Source: Bradyrhizobium retamae
Lineage (GTDB): Bacteria; Pseudomonadota; Alphaproteobacteria; Rhizobiales; Xanthobacteraceae
NCBI RefSeq assembly: GCF_001440415.1
Contig: NZ_LLYA01000203.1
Span: 62,001-126,000, forward strand
DNA length: 64,000 nt
Direction: 5' to 3'
The notes under the pieces are model-generated. The model did no database searches. It worked only from the letters and a program-made list of their open reading frames with translations, and had not been told where the DNA came from. Positions within the stretch are counted from its first letter, which is position 1, and each line of letters starts with the position of its first letter. Shown here piece by piece: positions 8,074 through 16,886 of the stretch. The translations under genes and the position numbers were made by a program.

Positions 8074-8931
8074 ATGACCGGGCTGAAATGGCTACTGATC
8101 ATCGTTTCGGCGGGTTATATCTGTGGTCTGCTCGCGATGTTCTTCGCGCAGCGCGCCGTGCTATTTCCTGCCCCGACAAGCGTGCGCACGCCGCCGCAAG
8201 CGGCTGGCTTTCCCGAAGCAGAAGAACATGTCCTGGCCACAGCCGACGGTGAGAAGGTCATCGTCTGGCATGTTCCGGCCAAGCCGGGGCGTCCGGTCGT
8301 CCTCTACTTCCACGGCAATGGCGATTATCTCGCTGGCTTCTTCGGCCGGTTTCGCGGCCTGATCGCCGACGGGACAGGAATCGTCGCGCTCTCCTATCGC
8401 GGCTATGCCGGCTCGAGCGGGCAGCCGAGCGAGCAGGGACTGCTGCAGGATGCCGCGGCGGCCTATGCTTTCACGGCAGCGCGATACAGCGCGGACAGAA
8501 TCGTTGCGTGGGGATTCTCGCTTGGCACCGGCGTCGCAGTTGCGCTGGCGGGCGAGCAGCCGGTCGGAAAGCTGATCCTGGAATCGCCTTTTACTTCCAT
8601 TGTGGACGTCGCCGCGTCCGCGTTCTGGTTCGCGCCGGTGCGGCTGTTGATGCGCGATCAATTCCACTCCGACCGGCGCATCGGCCGGATCAGGGTTCCG
8701 CTGCTCATGATGCATGGCGCGCTCGATCCCACGATACCCGTCGCCTTTGGCGAACGGCTGTTCGCGCTGGCGAACGAGCCGAAACGGTTTGTCCGCCTTG
8801 CCAGGGGAGGGCATAACGATCTCGATAATTTCGGCGCGATTGAAATCGCGCGGAATTTTATCAACCTTGCGCAGGGATGGTCGCAGCATGGACGGGCGTA
8901 TCTTCCGTCCACAAACCGGTTGGGAACTTGA
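8074..8931 (+). CDS. Alpha/beta hydrolase, membrane-anchored (Bem46-like)
   Basis: A 285-residue protein with an N-terminal membrane helix (residues 4-25) and an alpha/beta-hydrolase domain. YFHGNGDYLAGF forms the oxyanion loop, AWGFSLGTGVAVAL holds the nucleophile Ser in a G-x-S-x-G-type elbow (GFSLG), the acid is the Asp of HGALDPTIPV, and the His is in ARGGHNDL. This matches the Bem46/YfhR group of uncharacterised serine hydrolases. It starts 18 bases after pntB, and its stop lies 4 bases before the antiporter start, so the three may be cotranscribed. Confidence 0.88.
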   Translation: MTGLKWLLIIVSAGYICGLLAMFFAQRAVLFPAPTSVRTPPQAAGFPEAEEHVLATADGEKVIVWHVPAKPGRPVVLYFHGNGDYLAGFFGRFRGLIADGTGIVALSYRGYAGSSGQPSEQGLLQDAAAAYAFTAARYSADRIVAWGFSLGTGVAVALAGEQPVGKLILESPFTSIVDVAASAFWFAPVRLLMRDQFHSDRRIGRIRVPLLMMHGALDPTIPVAFGERLFALANEPKRFVRLARGGHNDLDNFGAIEIARNFINLAQGWSQHGRAYLPSTNRLGT

Positions 8932-8935
8932 CCGC

Positions 8936-10033
8936 ATGAGCGCACATGGGTCGATGCCGCGATCCGCCTGGACATTCCCGGCGCTGGCAATTCTGCTGTT
9001 TGGCGCGGCCACCGGCCTTGAGCTCAGCTTTACTCCCTCAGTTGGTGGGTTTTTGTTCGCGGCCACGCTGCTGGTGATCCTGTTCGGTACCGTGTTCGCA
9101 GCCGTGCATCATGCCGAGGTGATCGCCGAGCGGATCGGCGAGCCTTACGGCACGCTATTGTTGACGCTCGCCGTCACCATCATCGAAGTCGCGCTGATCG
9201 CCACCATCATGCTCGGCGAAAAGCCGCAGCCGGCGCTGGCGCGCGACACCGTGTTTGCGGTGGTGATGATCGTGTGCAACGGCCTGGTGGGCCTGTGTAT
9301 CTTCATCGGGGGCCTGCGCTACCGCGAGCAGGATTTCCAAGTCTCCGGCGCCAACCTTTATCTCAGCATGCTGTTCGTGCTGTCGACCATTACGCTGATC
9401 ATGCCCAATTATACGCTGACGGCGCCGGGGCCGATCTATTCGGCGGCACAGCTTGGCTTTGTGGATCTGGTCACGCTCATGCTCTACGGCGTGTTCCTCT
9501 ATACCCAGACGATCCGGCACAGTGATTATTTCATCAAGGGCGGCGACGGTGCCGCCACCGAAACGTCATCCCTGTCGAACCGGATGCTGGCGCTCAGCAT
9601 CGCGCTGCTGCTTATCTCCCTACTCGCCGTGGTGCTTCTAGCCAAGAAATTTTCGGTGGTGGTCGATGTCGTGACCGCGATGATCGGCGCCCCACCGGCG
9701 TTCGCCGGCGTGCTGGTCGCGATCCTCATCCTGCTCCCGGAGGGGGTCACCGCTTTCGCAGCGGCGCGCAACAACGATCTGCAGAAGAGCATCAATCTCG
9801 CGCTCGGATCATCGCTGGCGACCATCGGGCTAACTATTCCCGCCGTCGGCCTGGCCACGTACGTGCTCGACAAGGAGCTCGTGCTTGGGCTCGACGGTCA
9901 GGGCATGGTGTTGCTGCTGCTCACATTCTTCCTGAGCATTCTCACCTTCGGCACCGGCCGCACCAACATCCTGTTCGGGCTGGTCCACATGGTGGTGTTT
10001 GCCGTGTTCGTGTTTATGGTGTTCGTGCCGTAA
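8936..10033 (+). CDS. Ca2+(Na+,K+)/H+ antiporter, ChaA-like
   Basis: A 365-residue CaCA-superfamily protein with about eleven membrane helices. The duplicated alpha-repeat motifs are visible: an EPYGTLLLTLAVTIIEVALI segment near residue 70 and VAILILLPEGVTAFAAARNN near residue 265, each with a membrane-embedded Glu. It probably exports calcium or monovalent cations in exchange for protons. The ATG at 8936 lies 4 bases after the hydrolase stop; another Met is 6 codons on. A longer frame back to 8714 is the hydrolase read out of frame. Confidence 0.88.
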   Translation: MSAHGSMPRSAWTFPALAILLFGAATGLELSFTPSVGGFLFAATLLVILFGTVFAAVHHAEVIAERIGEPYGTLLLTLAVTIIEVALIATIMLGEKPQPALARDTVFAVVMIVCNGLVGLCIFIGGLRYREQDFQVSGANLYLSMLFVLSTITLIMPNYTLTAPGPIYSAAQLGFVDLVTLMLYGVFLYTQTIRHSDYFIKGGDGAATETSSLSNRMLALSIALLLISLLAVVLLAKKFSVVVDVVTAMIGAPPAFAGVLVAILILLPEGVTAFAAARNNDLQKSINLALGSSLATIGLTIPAVGLATYVLDKELVLGLDGQGMVLLLLTFFLSILTFGTGRTNILFGLVHMVVFAVFVFMVFVP

Positions 10034-10048
10034 TCGGAGAAGAATGAA

Positions 10049-10333
10049 ATGCTTGCCGCCAAGTCCGATGTTCAGGTCGACACATCAGAAGTCCGCGTTA
10101 CCGAGTGGCGGCTGGCGCCGGGCAGCGCCACCGGCCACCACACCCATGAAATGGATTACGTGATCGTGCCGGTGACCTCGGGCGAGATGACCATCGTCGC
10201 GCCGAACGGCGAACGCACCAAGGCGCAGCTCGCCTCCGGCAAATCCTATTTCCGGAAGGCCGGGGTCCAGCACGACGTGCTGAACGAGACCGCAAGCGAG
10301 ATTGTGTTTCTGGAGGTCGAGCTGAAGCCCTGA
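10049..10333 (+). CDS. Small cupin-domain protein
   Basis: A 94-residue single-domain cupin. The sequence runs VTEWRLAPGSATGHHTHEMDY, with a metal-binding HHTHE cluster and a Glu, and ends with the second cupin box GVQHDVLNETASEIVFLEVE. Metal binding is likely, but the substrate or ligand cannot be told. The spacing of 15 bases after the antiporter gene suggests one transcript. Similar small cupins are often annotated as cytoplasmic regulators or isomerase-like proteins. Confidence 0.85.
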   Translation: MLAAKSDVQVDTSEVRVTEWRLAPGSATGHHTHEMDYVIVPVTSGEMTIVAPNGERTKAQLASGKSYFRKAGVQHDVLNETASEIVFLEVELKP

Positions 10334-10548
10334 CCGCTCCACCTCGGTTTTCAGGTTTGCTTCCCCGGGCAGGGACCACCCGTTGTGCGTGCCGCGCTGC
10401 GGCCTGGAGAAGCAGGCAGTTTTGATCGACTCTAGCCTGTTTCGCTGGGCCTGCACGGGAACTGCTGAATTGCCACCGATCTGTCGCAGTTGATCCCTCA
10501 ATGTGCCTCAAAGTTCCGGCAATTGGAGGACCGCGGGGAGTGGCCGGA

Positions 10549-11580
10549 ATGCTGAATTACGTGAAGAAATTTGCGGTGGACATCTTCCCTTCGGTGGCCG
10601 CGACGGTCATCGGGGCGTACATCGTCAACCACTACATCGTGACCAAGCCCAGCGCGGACGCTCCCGCGGCGGCGTCGTCGGCCGCCAATCCCGGCAAGGC
10701 TGAAGCCAGTTCCGGTGCCAGGACGTCCGATTCCAAGACTTCCGATGCCAAGACGTCCGAGACCACGGCCAGCGTGAGCAACCTTCCGGCCGCAGGCGTC
10801 AAAGCGAGGGGTATCTCCGAGAAGGCCATCATGGAGAAGACCGCTGCCGAACGGGCGGCGGTGGCTGATAAGGCCCAAGCGAAAGCCGAAGAAAAGTCCG
10901 AAGCGAAGGCTGACGCCAAAGCCGATGCCAAATCTTCAGATGCCAAATCCTCCGACTCCAAGTCTTCCGATCCTAAGTCCGACGTAAAATCAGCCGAGAA
11001 CCCGGCCGACGCCGCCAGCAATCCGGCCGACCAGCGCCGTCATGCAGCGCTGCCGCGTGAAAAGGAAAAGATCAGGGTCGTGCTGCCGTCGCCCGTGCAG
11101 CCTGTGGCGTCCCAGGCCACTCCGGTTGCGGCGGCTGCGCCCCCGGTCGAGACTGCGGTTACTCCGGATGAACGGCGCGATGCCAACGATCTGGCGCGCG
11201 CCGCGATTGAACGCCTGCGCGCCAACGGCGAAACGTCTCCGCGCGCCCCCGAGACGGCCCGCGCGCCCGAAGCACCCAGGGTCGCAAATGCGCCTGCTGC
11301 CGTGAATGCGCCCGCGCTTCGTCCGCTGCCGCCGCCGGTCATGGTCTCAGGCTCTCCCGCTGGGGAACCCAATGGTCAGGTTTCGCCGCAGGCACGGCCG
11401 CCTTATGCTGAGGCCACCGACCCGAACCGCCCAGTCCCGCCGGCCGAAATTCCGGTCTCGCGGCCGCTCGATCTGCGTGCCGAAGTTACCGAGCCTTCCG
11501 TCCGCGAACGCGCCACGGCGGCTGCCGAGGACGCGCTGTCGACCGCCAAGTCGATCTTCCACGCGGTGCTGCCGAAATAG
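10549..11580 (+). CDS. Membrane-anchored low-complexity protein, function unknown
   Basis: A 343-residue protein. One N-terminal membrane helix (FPSVAATVIGAYIVNHYIV, residues 12-30) is followed by a long Ala/Pro/Lys/Ser-rich region with no globular domain. Residues about 60-75 repeat SDSKTSDAKTSE, and residues about 110-145 carry runs of DAK and SSD(A/S/P)K units encoded by near-identical 12- to 15-base repeats. The C-terminal 20 residues (AAEDALSTAKSIFHAVLPK) could form an amphipathic helix and are the only other ordered-looking part. I chose the Met at 10549 because it directly precedes the helix; a frame opens at 10501. It could be an envelope or polar scaffold, but nothing proves this. 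Confidence 0.75.
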   Translation: MLNYVKKFAVDIFPSVAATVIGAYIVNHYIVTKPSADAPAAASSAANPGKAEASSGARTSDSKTSDAKTSETTASVSNLPAAGVKARGISEKAIMEKTAAERAAVADKAQAKAEEKSEAKADAKADAKSSDAKSSDSKSSDPKSDVKSAENPADAASNPADQRRHAALPREKEKIRVVLPSPVQPVASQATPVAAAAPPVETAVTPDERRDANDLARAAIERLRANGETSPRAPETARAPEAPRVANAPAAVNAPALRPLPPPVMVSGSPAGEPNGQVSPQARPPYAEATDPNRPVPPAEIPVSRPLDLRAEVTEPSVRERATAAAEDALSTAKSIFHAVLPK

Positions 11581-11604
11581 TCTGCGGTCTTCGACAGAAA
11601 GCCT

Positions 11605-12249
11605 CTAGCCGCCGGTACGCGCGAGCCCGCTTCGGGCGGCGTCGTCCTTGGGGCGGAGCGCGAGCGCACGGCCGTAGGATGTGAACGCCTTGGCCTTGTC
11701 GCCCAGGCGCTCATAGGTGACGCCGCGTGCCGACCAGGCTTGCGCGCTGTTGGGATCGGCCTGCACCGCTTCGTCCAGATCGGAAGCAGCTTCCTTTGTC
11801 TTGTCGATGGCAAGATAGCTGCTCGCCCGCGCCAGCAGCGGCTCGACCCGTTGCGGCGTCAGGCCATTGGCCGCTGTGAAATCTGCGATCGCCTGCTCAT
11901 GCTGCTTGTCGGCCTGATAGATCAGGCCGCGGCCGTACAGGGCCTGCACGTTGTAGGGATCGAGTACGAGCGCGCGGTCGAATTCCGCGAGCGCTTCCTC
12001 GGCCTTGCCGGATTTGGCGAGCGTCTGGCCGCGTGTTGCGTGGCTCTGGGCATCGCTGACGCTTTGCCCGCTGATCGTGCCGGTCGGTTTCTGTTCGACG
12101 GCCTGCGGCTTTTCCTTGTCCGATCCCCACGATCCCAAGTCGAACGAACAGCCGCCGAGGGGCAGGCCGAGAACAATCGCGAGCAGCACGATGGATGCGG
12201 CCGTGAAGCGCGAAGCGCAGGGAAGTGTATTGCGGTCGGTAACGGCCAT
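11605..12249 (-). CDS. TPR-repeat lipoprotein
   Basis: A 214-residue protein with a signal peptide ending in a lipobox (LPLGGC, Cys about residue 34), so probably an outer- or inner-membrane lipoprotein facing the periplasm. Four tetratricopeptide repeats follow, with recognisable units such as AEEALAEFDRALVLDPYNVQ and ALYGRGLIYQADKQHEQAIA. TPRs bind protein partners; none is indicated by the neighbours. The start at 12249 gives a compact signal peptide, whereas a longer frame to 12309 adds an unlikely extension. Confidence 0.85.
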   Translation of the reverse strand: MAVTDRNTLPCASRFTAASIVLLAIVLGLPLGGCSFDLGSWGSDKEKPQAVEQKPTGTISGQSVSDAQSHATRGQTLAKSGKAEEALAEFDRALVLDPYNVQALYGRGLIYQADKQHEQAIADFTAANGLTPQRVEPLLARASSYLAIDKTKEAASDLDEAVQADPNSAQAWSARGVTYERLGDKAKAFTSYGRALALRPKDDAARSGLARTGG

Positions 12250-12418
12250 GCGGCGGAATACTCGCGCGTCGAACAGGGCATAGGTAACCCGATGGCTCGC
12301 AAAATGCATCGGTCAAAATGGCCGCAATGGCGTCGACGGCGATGTGGGTGATCGAGCAGGCCGGCGCGCGCCGATTTTCCGTCGCGCCCGAATTCTGAGG
12401 AACAAGATCGCGAAAAAC

Positions 12419-12445
12419 AAAACGCGGACCCAAGGTCCGCGTTTT
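12419..12445. terminator. Bidirectional intrinsic terminator
   Basis: A perfect 12-base stem (AAAACGCGGACC and its complement) with a CAA loop. The minus strand continues into a T-rich tract, so it ends the rpsU transcript 23 bases after the stop. On the plus strand the stem ends in TTTTT, so it can work in that direction too. Confidence 0.85.
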
Positions 12446-12467
12446 TCATTCAAATCTAGCGAACTGC

Positions 12468-12770
12468 TTAGCGCGGTCCGCGCGGACCTGCGCCCGGCCC
12501 ACGGCCGCCAGCGCCACCACGGTCGCCACCGGGACCGGCGCCGAACACCGGCTTGGGCTTCATCGGCAGCAAGCCTTCACGCTGCAGCTTCTTGCGGGCC
12601 AGCTTGCGCGCGCGGCGCACGGCTTCGGCCTTTTCACGGGCCTTCTTCTCGGACGGCTTTTCGTAATGGCCGCGGAGCTTCATCTCGCGGAAGATACCCT
12701 CGCGCTGCATCTTCTTCTTCAGCGCCTTGAGGGCTTGATCGACATTGTTATCGCGGACGAGAACCTGCAC
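12468..12770 (-). CDS. rpsU: 30S ribosomal protein S21
   Basis: A 100-residue bS21 of the small ribosomal subunit. The core MQVLVRDNNVDQALKALKKK, then MQREGIFREMKLRGHYEKPS, is diagnostic. A basic helix follows, and then a Gly/Pro/Arg-rich C-terminal tail of about 25 residues that is longer than in E. coli, as is usual in rhizobia. In E. coli S21 takes part in translation initiation. It is monocistronic, with an intrinsic terminator immediately downstream. Confidence 0.96.
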   Translation of the reverse strand: MQVLVRDNNVDQALKALKKKMQREGIFREMKLRGHYEKPSEKKAREKAEAVRRARKLARKKLQREGLLPMKPKPVFGAGPGGDRGGAGGRGPGAGPRGPR

Positions 12771-13012
12771 GCGGCATCCTCTTCAATTGATCGGATAGGA
12801 ATTCTGGTAAAGCGAAGGGCCGGCGAAAGGCCTGGTCCTCAACCCTGAGCGCGGGCATGTAGCAGACAAAACCGCAGATGTCCACCTGAGAAGGCGGTTT
12901 CCGGCCCCGGAAAGCTGCGAAAATCGGCGATACGAGCCCGTTTCCTCAAATAACGAGCCCTTCACGGGCCCTCCCTAACATCGAGCGGCGCAAAAACATG
13001 CGGGAGGCGACT

Positions 13013-13735
13013 ATGAATACCAAAAAATATACCGCTGAAGCGATCGGCACGTTTTGGCTCACTTTTGCGGGATGCGGCAGCGCGGTCATCGCCGCCGGTT
13101 TTCCGGAGGTCGGTATAGGCTTGGTCGGTGTGTCCCTGGCATTCGGCCTGAGCGTCGTGACCATGGCCTATGCGATCGGCCACATCTCCGGCTGTCATCT
13201 CAATCCCGCCGTCACGATCGGTCTCGCGGCCGGCGGACGGTTTCCTGCGCAGCAGATCGTTCCTTACGTGATCGCGCAGGTGATCGGCGCTGTCGCTGCC
13301 GCGGCGTTGCTCTATGTGATCGCAACCGGCGCGCCCGGCTTCGATCTGGCCAAGGGCTTCGCCTCCAACGGCTATGACGCGCATTCGCCGGGTCAGTACA
13401 GCATGGTGGCCTGCTTCATCACCGAAGTTGTGATGACCATGATGTTCCTGTTCATCATCATGGGCGCCACCCACGGCAAGGCGCCTGCCGGCTTTGCGCC
13501 GCTCGCCATCGGATTGGCGCTGGTGATGATCCATCTCGTGAGTATCCCCGTCACCAACACGTCGGTGAATCCCGCGCGCAGCACCGGGCCCGCGCTGTTC
13601 GTCGGCGGCTGGGCGCTGACGCAGCTCTGGCTGTTCTGGGTTGCGCCCTTGATCGGCGGTGCGCTCGGCGGCGCGATCTATCGCTGGCTCAGCGAGGAGC
13701 CGGCCGGCGTCGTGGAAGGCTTGAAGACGGCCTGA
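13013..13735 (+). CDS. aqpZ: Aquaporin Z
   Basis: A 240-residue major intrinsic protein with six membrane helices and two half-helices carrying NPA motifs (HLNPAVTIG near residue 63 and SVNPARSTGPA near residue 185). His in the second helix region, Arg after the second NPA, and Phe in the first helix fit the narrow water-selective filter of AqpZ rather than a glycerol facilitator. The ATG at 13013 is preceded by GGGAGG at 13002-13007. An in-frame ATG at 12998 lacks a site. Confidence 0.95.
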   Translation: MNTKKYTAEAIGTFWLTFAGCGSAVIAAGFPEVGIGLVGVSLAFGLSVVTMAYAIGHISGCHLNPAVTIGLAAGGRFPAQQIVPYVIAQVIGAVAAAALLYVIATGAPGFDLAKGFASNGYDAHSPGQYSMVACFITEVVMTMMFLFIIMGATHGKAPAGFAPLAIGLALVMIHLVSIPVTNTSVNPARSTGPALFVGGWALTQLWLFWVAPLIGGALGGAIYRWLSEEPAGVVEGLKTA

Positions 13736-13759
13736 TCTGCAAACGCGCTCGGCGGCGAG

Positions 13760-14863
13760 CTACTTCTTGCTTGCCGGAGCCACCTCAGTGACATGGCCCA
13801 TCTTGCGGCCCGGCCGCGGCGTGCCCTTGCCGTAGAGATGAACCGTGGCGCCGGGAACCGTCAGCCACTGCTCATAGTCGAGGATATCGTCGCCGATCAG
13901 ATTGGTCATGGTGACCTGGCCGTGACGAATCGGCTTGCCGAGCGGCCAGCCGGCAATCGCCCGGATGTGCTGCTCGAACTGGGAGACCGACGCGCCGTCG
14001 AGCGTCCAGTGCCCGGAATTATGCACCCGCGGCGCGACCTCGTTGACCAACACGTGCGGTCCGCCGTTTCCGGCAACGACGAACAGCTCGACCGCGAGCA
14101 CGCCGACATAGTCGAGCGCATGGGCGATCTTCTCGGCAACGGCTCGCGCCTGTGCGGCCAGCTCATCCGATATCGCGGCCGGCACGCGCGAGAATTTCAG
14201 GATGTGATCGCGATGCTCGTTTTCGGTGACGTCGTAGCATTCGACATGGCCATCCGCCGATCGCGCGGCGATCACGGAGATCTCGCGTTCGAATGAAACG
14301 AAGGCTTCGAGGATCGCGGATTTGGTGCCGAGTTCTTCCCAAATGCGGACGGGGTCGTCACCCTCACGAATGATCGCCTGGCCCTTGCCGTCATAGCCGA
14401 AGCGGCGGGTCTTGATCACGGCGGGAAGGCCGATGCGGGCAATGGCGCTTTGCAGGGTTTCCGCCGACGACACGTCGGCATAGTCCGCGGTGTCGATGCC
14501 GAGTCGCTTGACGAAATTCTTCTCGATCAGCCGGTCCTGCGTGGTTTCGAGAATTTTCTGCGCCGGCAACACTGGACGGCGCGCAGCCAGCACCATGGCG
14601 GTGGCGGCCGGCACGTTCTCGAATTCATAGGTGATGACGTCGACATCGTTGGCGAACAATTCGAGCGCCTCGACGTCGGCATATTCGGCGCAGGTTGCGT
14701 TCAGCACCACGTCGAAGGCGGGCGAGTCCGGGTCCGGCGAAAACACCTGGCATTTGAGGCCGAGGCGCGCCGCGGCCATGGCCAGCATCCGGCCCAATTG
14801 TCCGCCGCCGAGAATCCCGATGGTGTCGCCCGGCTTCAGCTTCACCTTGTCTGAAACCGTCAC
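13760..14863 (-). CDS. purK: 5-(carboxyamino)imidazole ribonucleotide synthase
   Basis: A 367-residue ATP-grasp enzyme that carboxylates AIR to N5-CAIR in purine synthesis. It has the N-terminal GILGGGQLGRMLAMAAARLG loop (residues 13-32). The central ATP-grasp region includes PAVIKTRRFGYDGKGQ near residue 145 and the metal-binding ELFVVAGNGGPHVLVNEVAP segment near residue 265, ending ARVHNSGHWT. It follows purE with a 4-base overlap, forming a purEK operon. Confidence 0.95.
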   Translation of the reverse strand: MTVSDKVKLKPGDTIGILGGGQLGRMLAMAAARLGLKCQVFSPDPDSPAFDVVLNATCAEYADVEALELFANDVDVITYEFENVPAATAMVLAARRPVLPAQKILETTQDRLIEKNFVKRLGIDTADYADVSSAETLQSAIARIGLPAVIKTRRFGYDGKGQAIIREGDDPVRIWEELGTKSAILEAFVSFEREISVIAARSADGHVECYDVTENEHRDHILKFSRVPAAISDELAAQARAVAEKIAHALDYVGVLAVELFVVAGNGGPHVLVNEVAPRVHNSGHWTLDGASVSQFEQHIRAIAGWPLGKPIRHGQVTMTNLIGDDILDYEQWLTVPGATVHLYGKGTPRPGRKMGHVTEVAPASKK

Positions 14864-15348
14864 GCCGAACCCTCCGGGCGCTCCTTGACCGCATCCGTCT
14901 GCTGCTTGCGCCAGGCGGCCAATCGCGTCGCCAGCGCCGGGTCATTCAGAGCGAGCACGCTTGCTGCGAGCAGTGCGGCGTTGATGGCGCCGGCCTTGCC
15001 GATCGCCAGCGTGCCGACGGGAACGCCGGCCGGCATCTGCACGATCGAGTATAGCGAATCGATCCCCAACAGCGCCTTGGATTCGACGGGAACGCCGAAC
15101 ACGGGGAGTTCCGTCAATGCCGCCGCCATGCCGGGCAGGTGCGCCGCGCCACCGGCTCCGGCAATGATGACCTTGAAGCCTTGAGCCTTGGCGCCCTTGG
15201 CGAAGGCGAACAGCCGGTCCGGGGTCCGATGGGCCGAGACGATGCGTTTTTCGCAGTCGATCCCGAGCGCCGCCAAGGTCTCGGCGGCGTGGCGCATGGT
15301 CTCCCAGTCGGACTGGCTGCCCATAATGATGGCGATCGGTGCGGTCAT
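14860..15348 (-). CDS. purE: N5-carboxyaminoimidazole ribonucleotide mutase
   Basis: A 162-residue class I PurE that converts N5-CAIR to CAIR. The motifs are IIMGSQSDWETM (residues 7-18), the active-site loop VSAHRTPDR and AGAGGAAHLPGM. The length matches the family. It is the first gene of the purEK operon, and its promoter should lie in the 150 bases shared with the divergent GGDEF gene. Confidence 0.96.
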   Translation of the reverse strand: MTAPIAIIMGSQSDWETMRHAAETLAALGIDCEKRIVSAHRTPDRLFAFAKGAKAQGFKVIIAGAGGAAHLPGMAAALTELPVFGVPVESKALLGIDSLYSIVQMPAGVPVGTLAIGKAGAINAALLAASVLALNDPALATRLAAWRKQQTDAVKERPEGSA

Positions 15349-15499
15349 CTCGTCAATTCTGTTCGGGAATCCAGAAACATAGGCCGATTATAGGGTCGGC
15401 CCGGGGCTCATCCAAGGCGTGGCAAGGGATTAGGAATGGACTATCCTGTCTTGGTGAATCCCGGCAAGCCTTCATAAGCGTGCCTGCACAGGGAAGGCC

Positions 15500-16186
15500 A
15501 TGAAGAAGAAAACCAGGGCGACCGCCTCCAGGGCCGGAAAACGCCCCAAAAACGCGGCTTCCGGGCGAAAATCCGCACCACGGCGATCGCCGCCACCAGC
15601 ATCTCGGCCGCCGGCAGCTTCCAACGAAACCAAGACGACGATTCGCCGGCTAAAAGCGGAGCTCGCCCGGACTCAGGCGCAGATCGAGGAACTTCAGGCC
15701 TCCGCCGATACCGACTTCCTGTTAGGCATCCCGAACCGGCGCGGTTTCGAGCGCGAGCTCAGGCGCGCGATCGCCTATATGAAGCGCTATCGCGCCTCCG
15801 GTGCCCTGGTCGTGCTCGATGTCGATCGGCTGAAGCCGATCAACGACGCCTTCGGACATGCCGCGGGCGACCAGGTGCTCAAGGCCGTTGCCGCGGCGCT
15901 GCTGGCGCAGGTGCGCTCTTCCGACATGGTGGGCCGGCTCGGCGGCGACGAGTTCGCGCTGCTGTTGTGGAATCTCAGCGAAACCGACGCCAGGGCCAAG
16001 GCGGCCGCGCTGGAGGAGGCGATCGATCGCCTCAGCTTCGTGTTCGATGGCCGCACCACTACCGCGGGCGCTTCCGCGGGCGTCTCGGTGCTCGATACCC
16101 ACTCCGAAGCCGGTCGTGCGCTGGAAGCGGCCGACAGCGCCATGTATGTGCGCAAGGCGCTGCGGCGGCATGAGGCAAAGGCGTAG
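15500..16186 (+). CDS. Soluble diguanylate cyclase (GGDEF)
   Basis: A 228-residue protein. A basic, low-complexity N-terminus of about 45 residues precedes a short coiled coil (TTIRRLKAELARTQAQIEEL) and a GGDEF domain with the intact catalytic loop RLGGDEFALLLW near residue 152. It should make cyclic di-GMP from two GTP. No RxxD inhibitory site is evident five residues before the loop, and no sensory domain or membrane segment is present. The basic tail might bind nucleic acid or membrane. The start has GGGAAGG upstream. The end of the gene abuts a palindromic repeat. Confidence 0.88.
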   Translation: MKKKTRATASRAGKRPKNAASGRKSAPRRSPPPASRPPAASNETKTTIRRLKAELARTQAQIEELQASADTDFLLGIPNRRGFERELRRAIAYMKRYRASGALVVLDVDRLKPINDAFGHAAGDQVLKAVAAALLAQVRSSDMVGRLGGDEFALLLWNLSETDARAKAAALEEAIDRLSFVFDGRTTTAGASAGVSVLDTHSEAGRALEAADSAMYVRKALRRHEAKA

Positions 16187-16187
16187 A

Positions 16188-16271
16188 GTAGGCAAAGGCG
16201 CGCTTCGCGCCGTGCCCACCATCGGACGAGCATGGAAGAAAAGTTGGTGGGCACGCTTGCGCTTTGCCCAT
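16188..16271. repeat. Bradyrhizobium-type palindromic intergenic repeat
   Basis: Two inverted copies of a GGGCAAAG-GCG-C-GTGCCCACC unit (about 16191-16220 and 16246-16269) face each other around a 25-base spacer. Each arm also holds an internal GCGC palindrome. It begins right after the diguanylate cyclase stop and could form a large hairpin at the 3' end of both converging transcripts. Confidence 0.75.
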
Positions 16272-16300
16272 CCTTCAAAAAATTCCGATCGACGATCTGG

Positions 16301-16552
16301 CTAAAGCCCGCTGAGGTCGTCCGGCACGTTGCCGAACTTGCGCAGCAGTTTCGCATCGCCGAATTCACCCATCATCGGATCGCCGCTGCGGCTGAAGGCA
16401 ACGGCGCCAATGCTGCCGGCCATCCGCGACATCGTCTCGGCGCGCCGCAACGCGGTGGTCGGGCTTTGGCATTCTTCCGCGGCGCCCGCCACCGGCGAGC
16501 CGCTATCGTCCTGCAGGAATGGCATTGCGACGTAATAGGTGACATCGGCCAT
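16301..16552 (-). CDS. Conserved small protein, function unknown
   Basis: An 83-residue protein starting MADVTYYVAMPFLQDDSG. It contains Cys near residue 28 and an Ala/Arg-rich helix (TTALRRAETMSRMAGSIGAV), and ends GNVPDDLSGL. I recognise no named domain; similar short proteins are listed as hypothetical in Bradyrhizobium. The Met at 16552 is preferred over the frame opening at 16603 because the upstream residues look noncoding. It lies 28 bases after the next minus-strand gene and may be cotranscribed. Confidence 0.6.
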   Translation of the reverse strand: MADVTYYVAMPFLQDDSGSPVAGAAEECQSPTTALRRAETMSRMAGSIGAVAFSRSGDPMMGEFGDAKLLRKFGNVPDDLSGL

Positions 16553-16580
16553 TGTATCGCTCCAGTGTGATCGCTCCGGA

Positions 16581-16886
16581 TCAGGCCGCGTTGCTACTCG
16601 CACGTGGTCTTTGTTTTGACGCGTTTTCTGCCGCAGATAAGTCTACGCAATCTGCGCAAGCTTGATTGCTATGCGAACCGGTATCCACTTCGCTCGAAAA
16701 CGCTTTCGCCGGTACACAGCCGGCTGCTATCGCGGCCTGCAGAGCCTCCAGTTCGATTTCCAGATACTCGTTCGCCATGATCAGCGCCTTGATGGTCGAG
16801 CGCAGATTACCGTCGCACATCGCAATCGCCTGATCGCAGGCCTGCTCGTAACGGTTGTTGTCGGACAGGGACGGTTTGGTGGACAT
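16581..16886 (-). CDS. Conserved small acidic protein with repeat-derived tail
   Basis: A 101-residue protein. Residues 1-57 have normal coding character and a helical middle (LRSTIKALIMANEYLEIELE), with Cys residues at 17, 24 and further on. From about residue 59 the coding DNA is the dispersed repeat at 16607-16712, so the tail AKAFSSEVDTGSHSNQ onwards is derived from repeat sequence. The function is unknown. The ancestral protein probably ended near residue 60. Confidence 0.6.
   Translation of the reverse strand: MSTKPSLSDNNRYEQACDQAIAMCDGNLRSTIKALIMANEYLEIELEALQAAIAAGCVPAKAFSSEVDTGSHSNQACADCVDLSAAENASKQRPRASSNAA
16607..16712 (-). repeat. Dispersed repeat, long variant, inside a coding sequence
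   Basis: On the minus strand it reads AGCGTTTTCGAGCGAAGTGG, then ATACCGGTTCGC. An extra segment of about 45 bases follows, and the element closes with GAAAACGCGTCAAAACAA. It is the same family as 3957-4010 and 38335-38430, with an insertion before the last block. It encodes the C-terminal 40 or so residues of the gene at 16581-16886. Confidence 0.7.
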
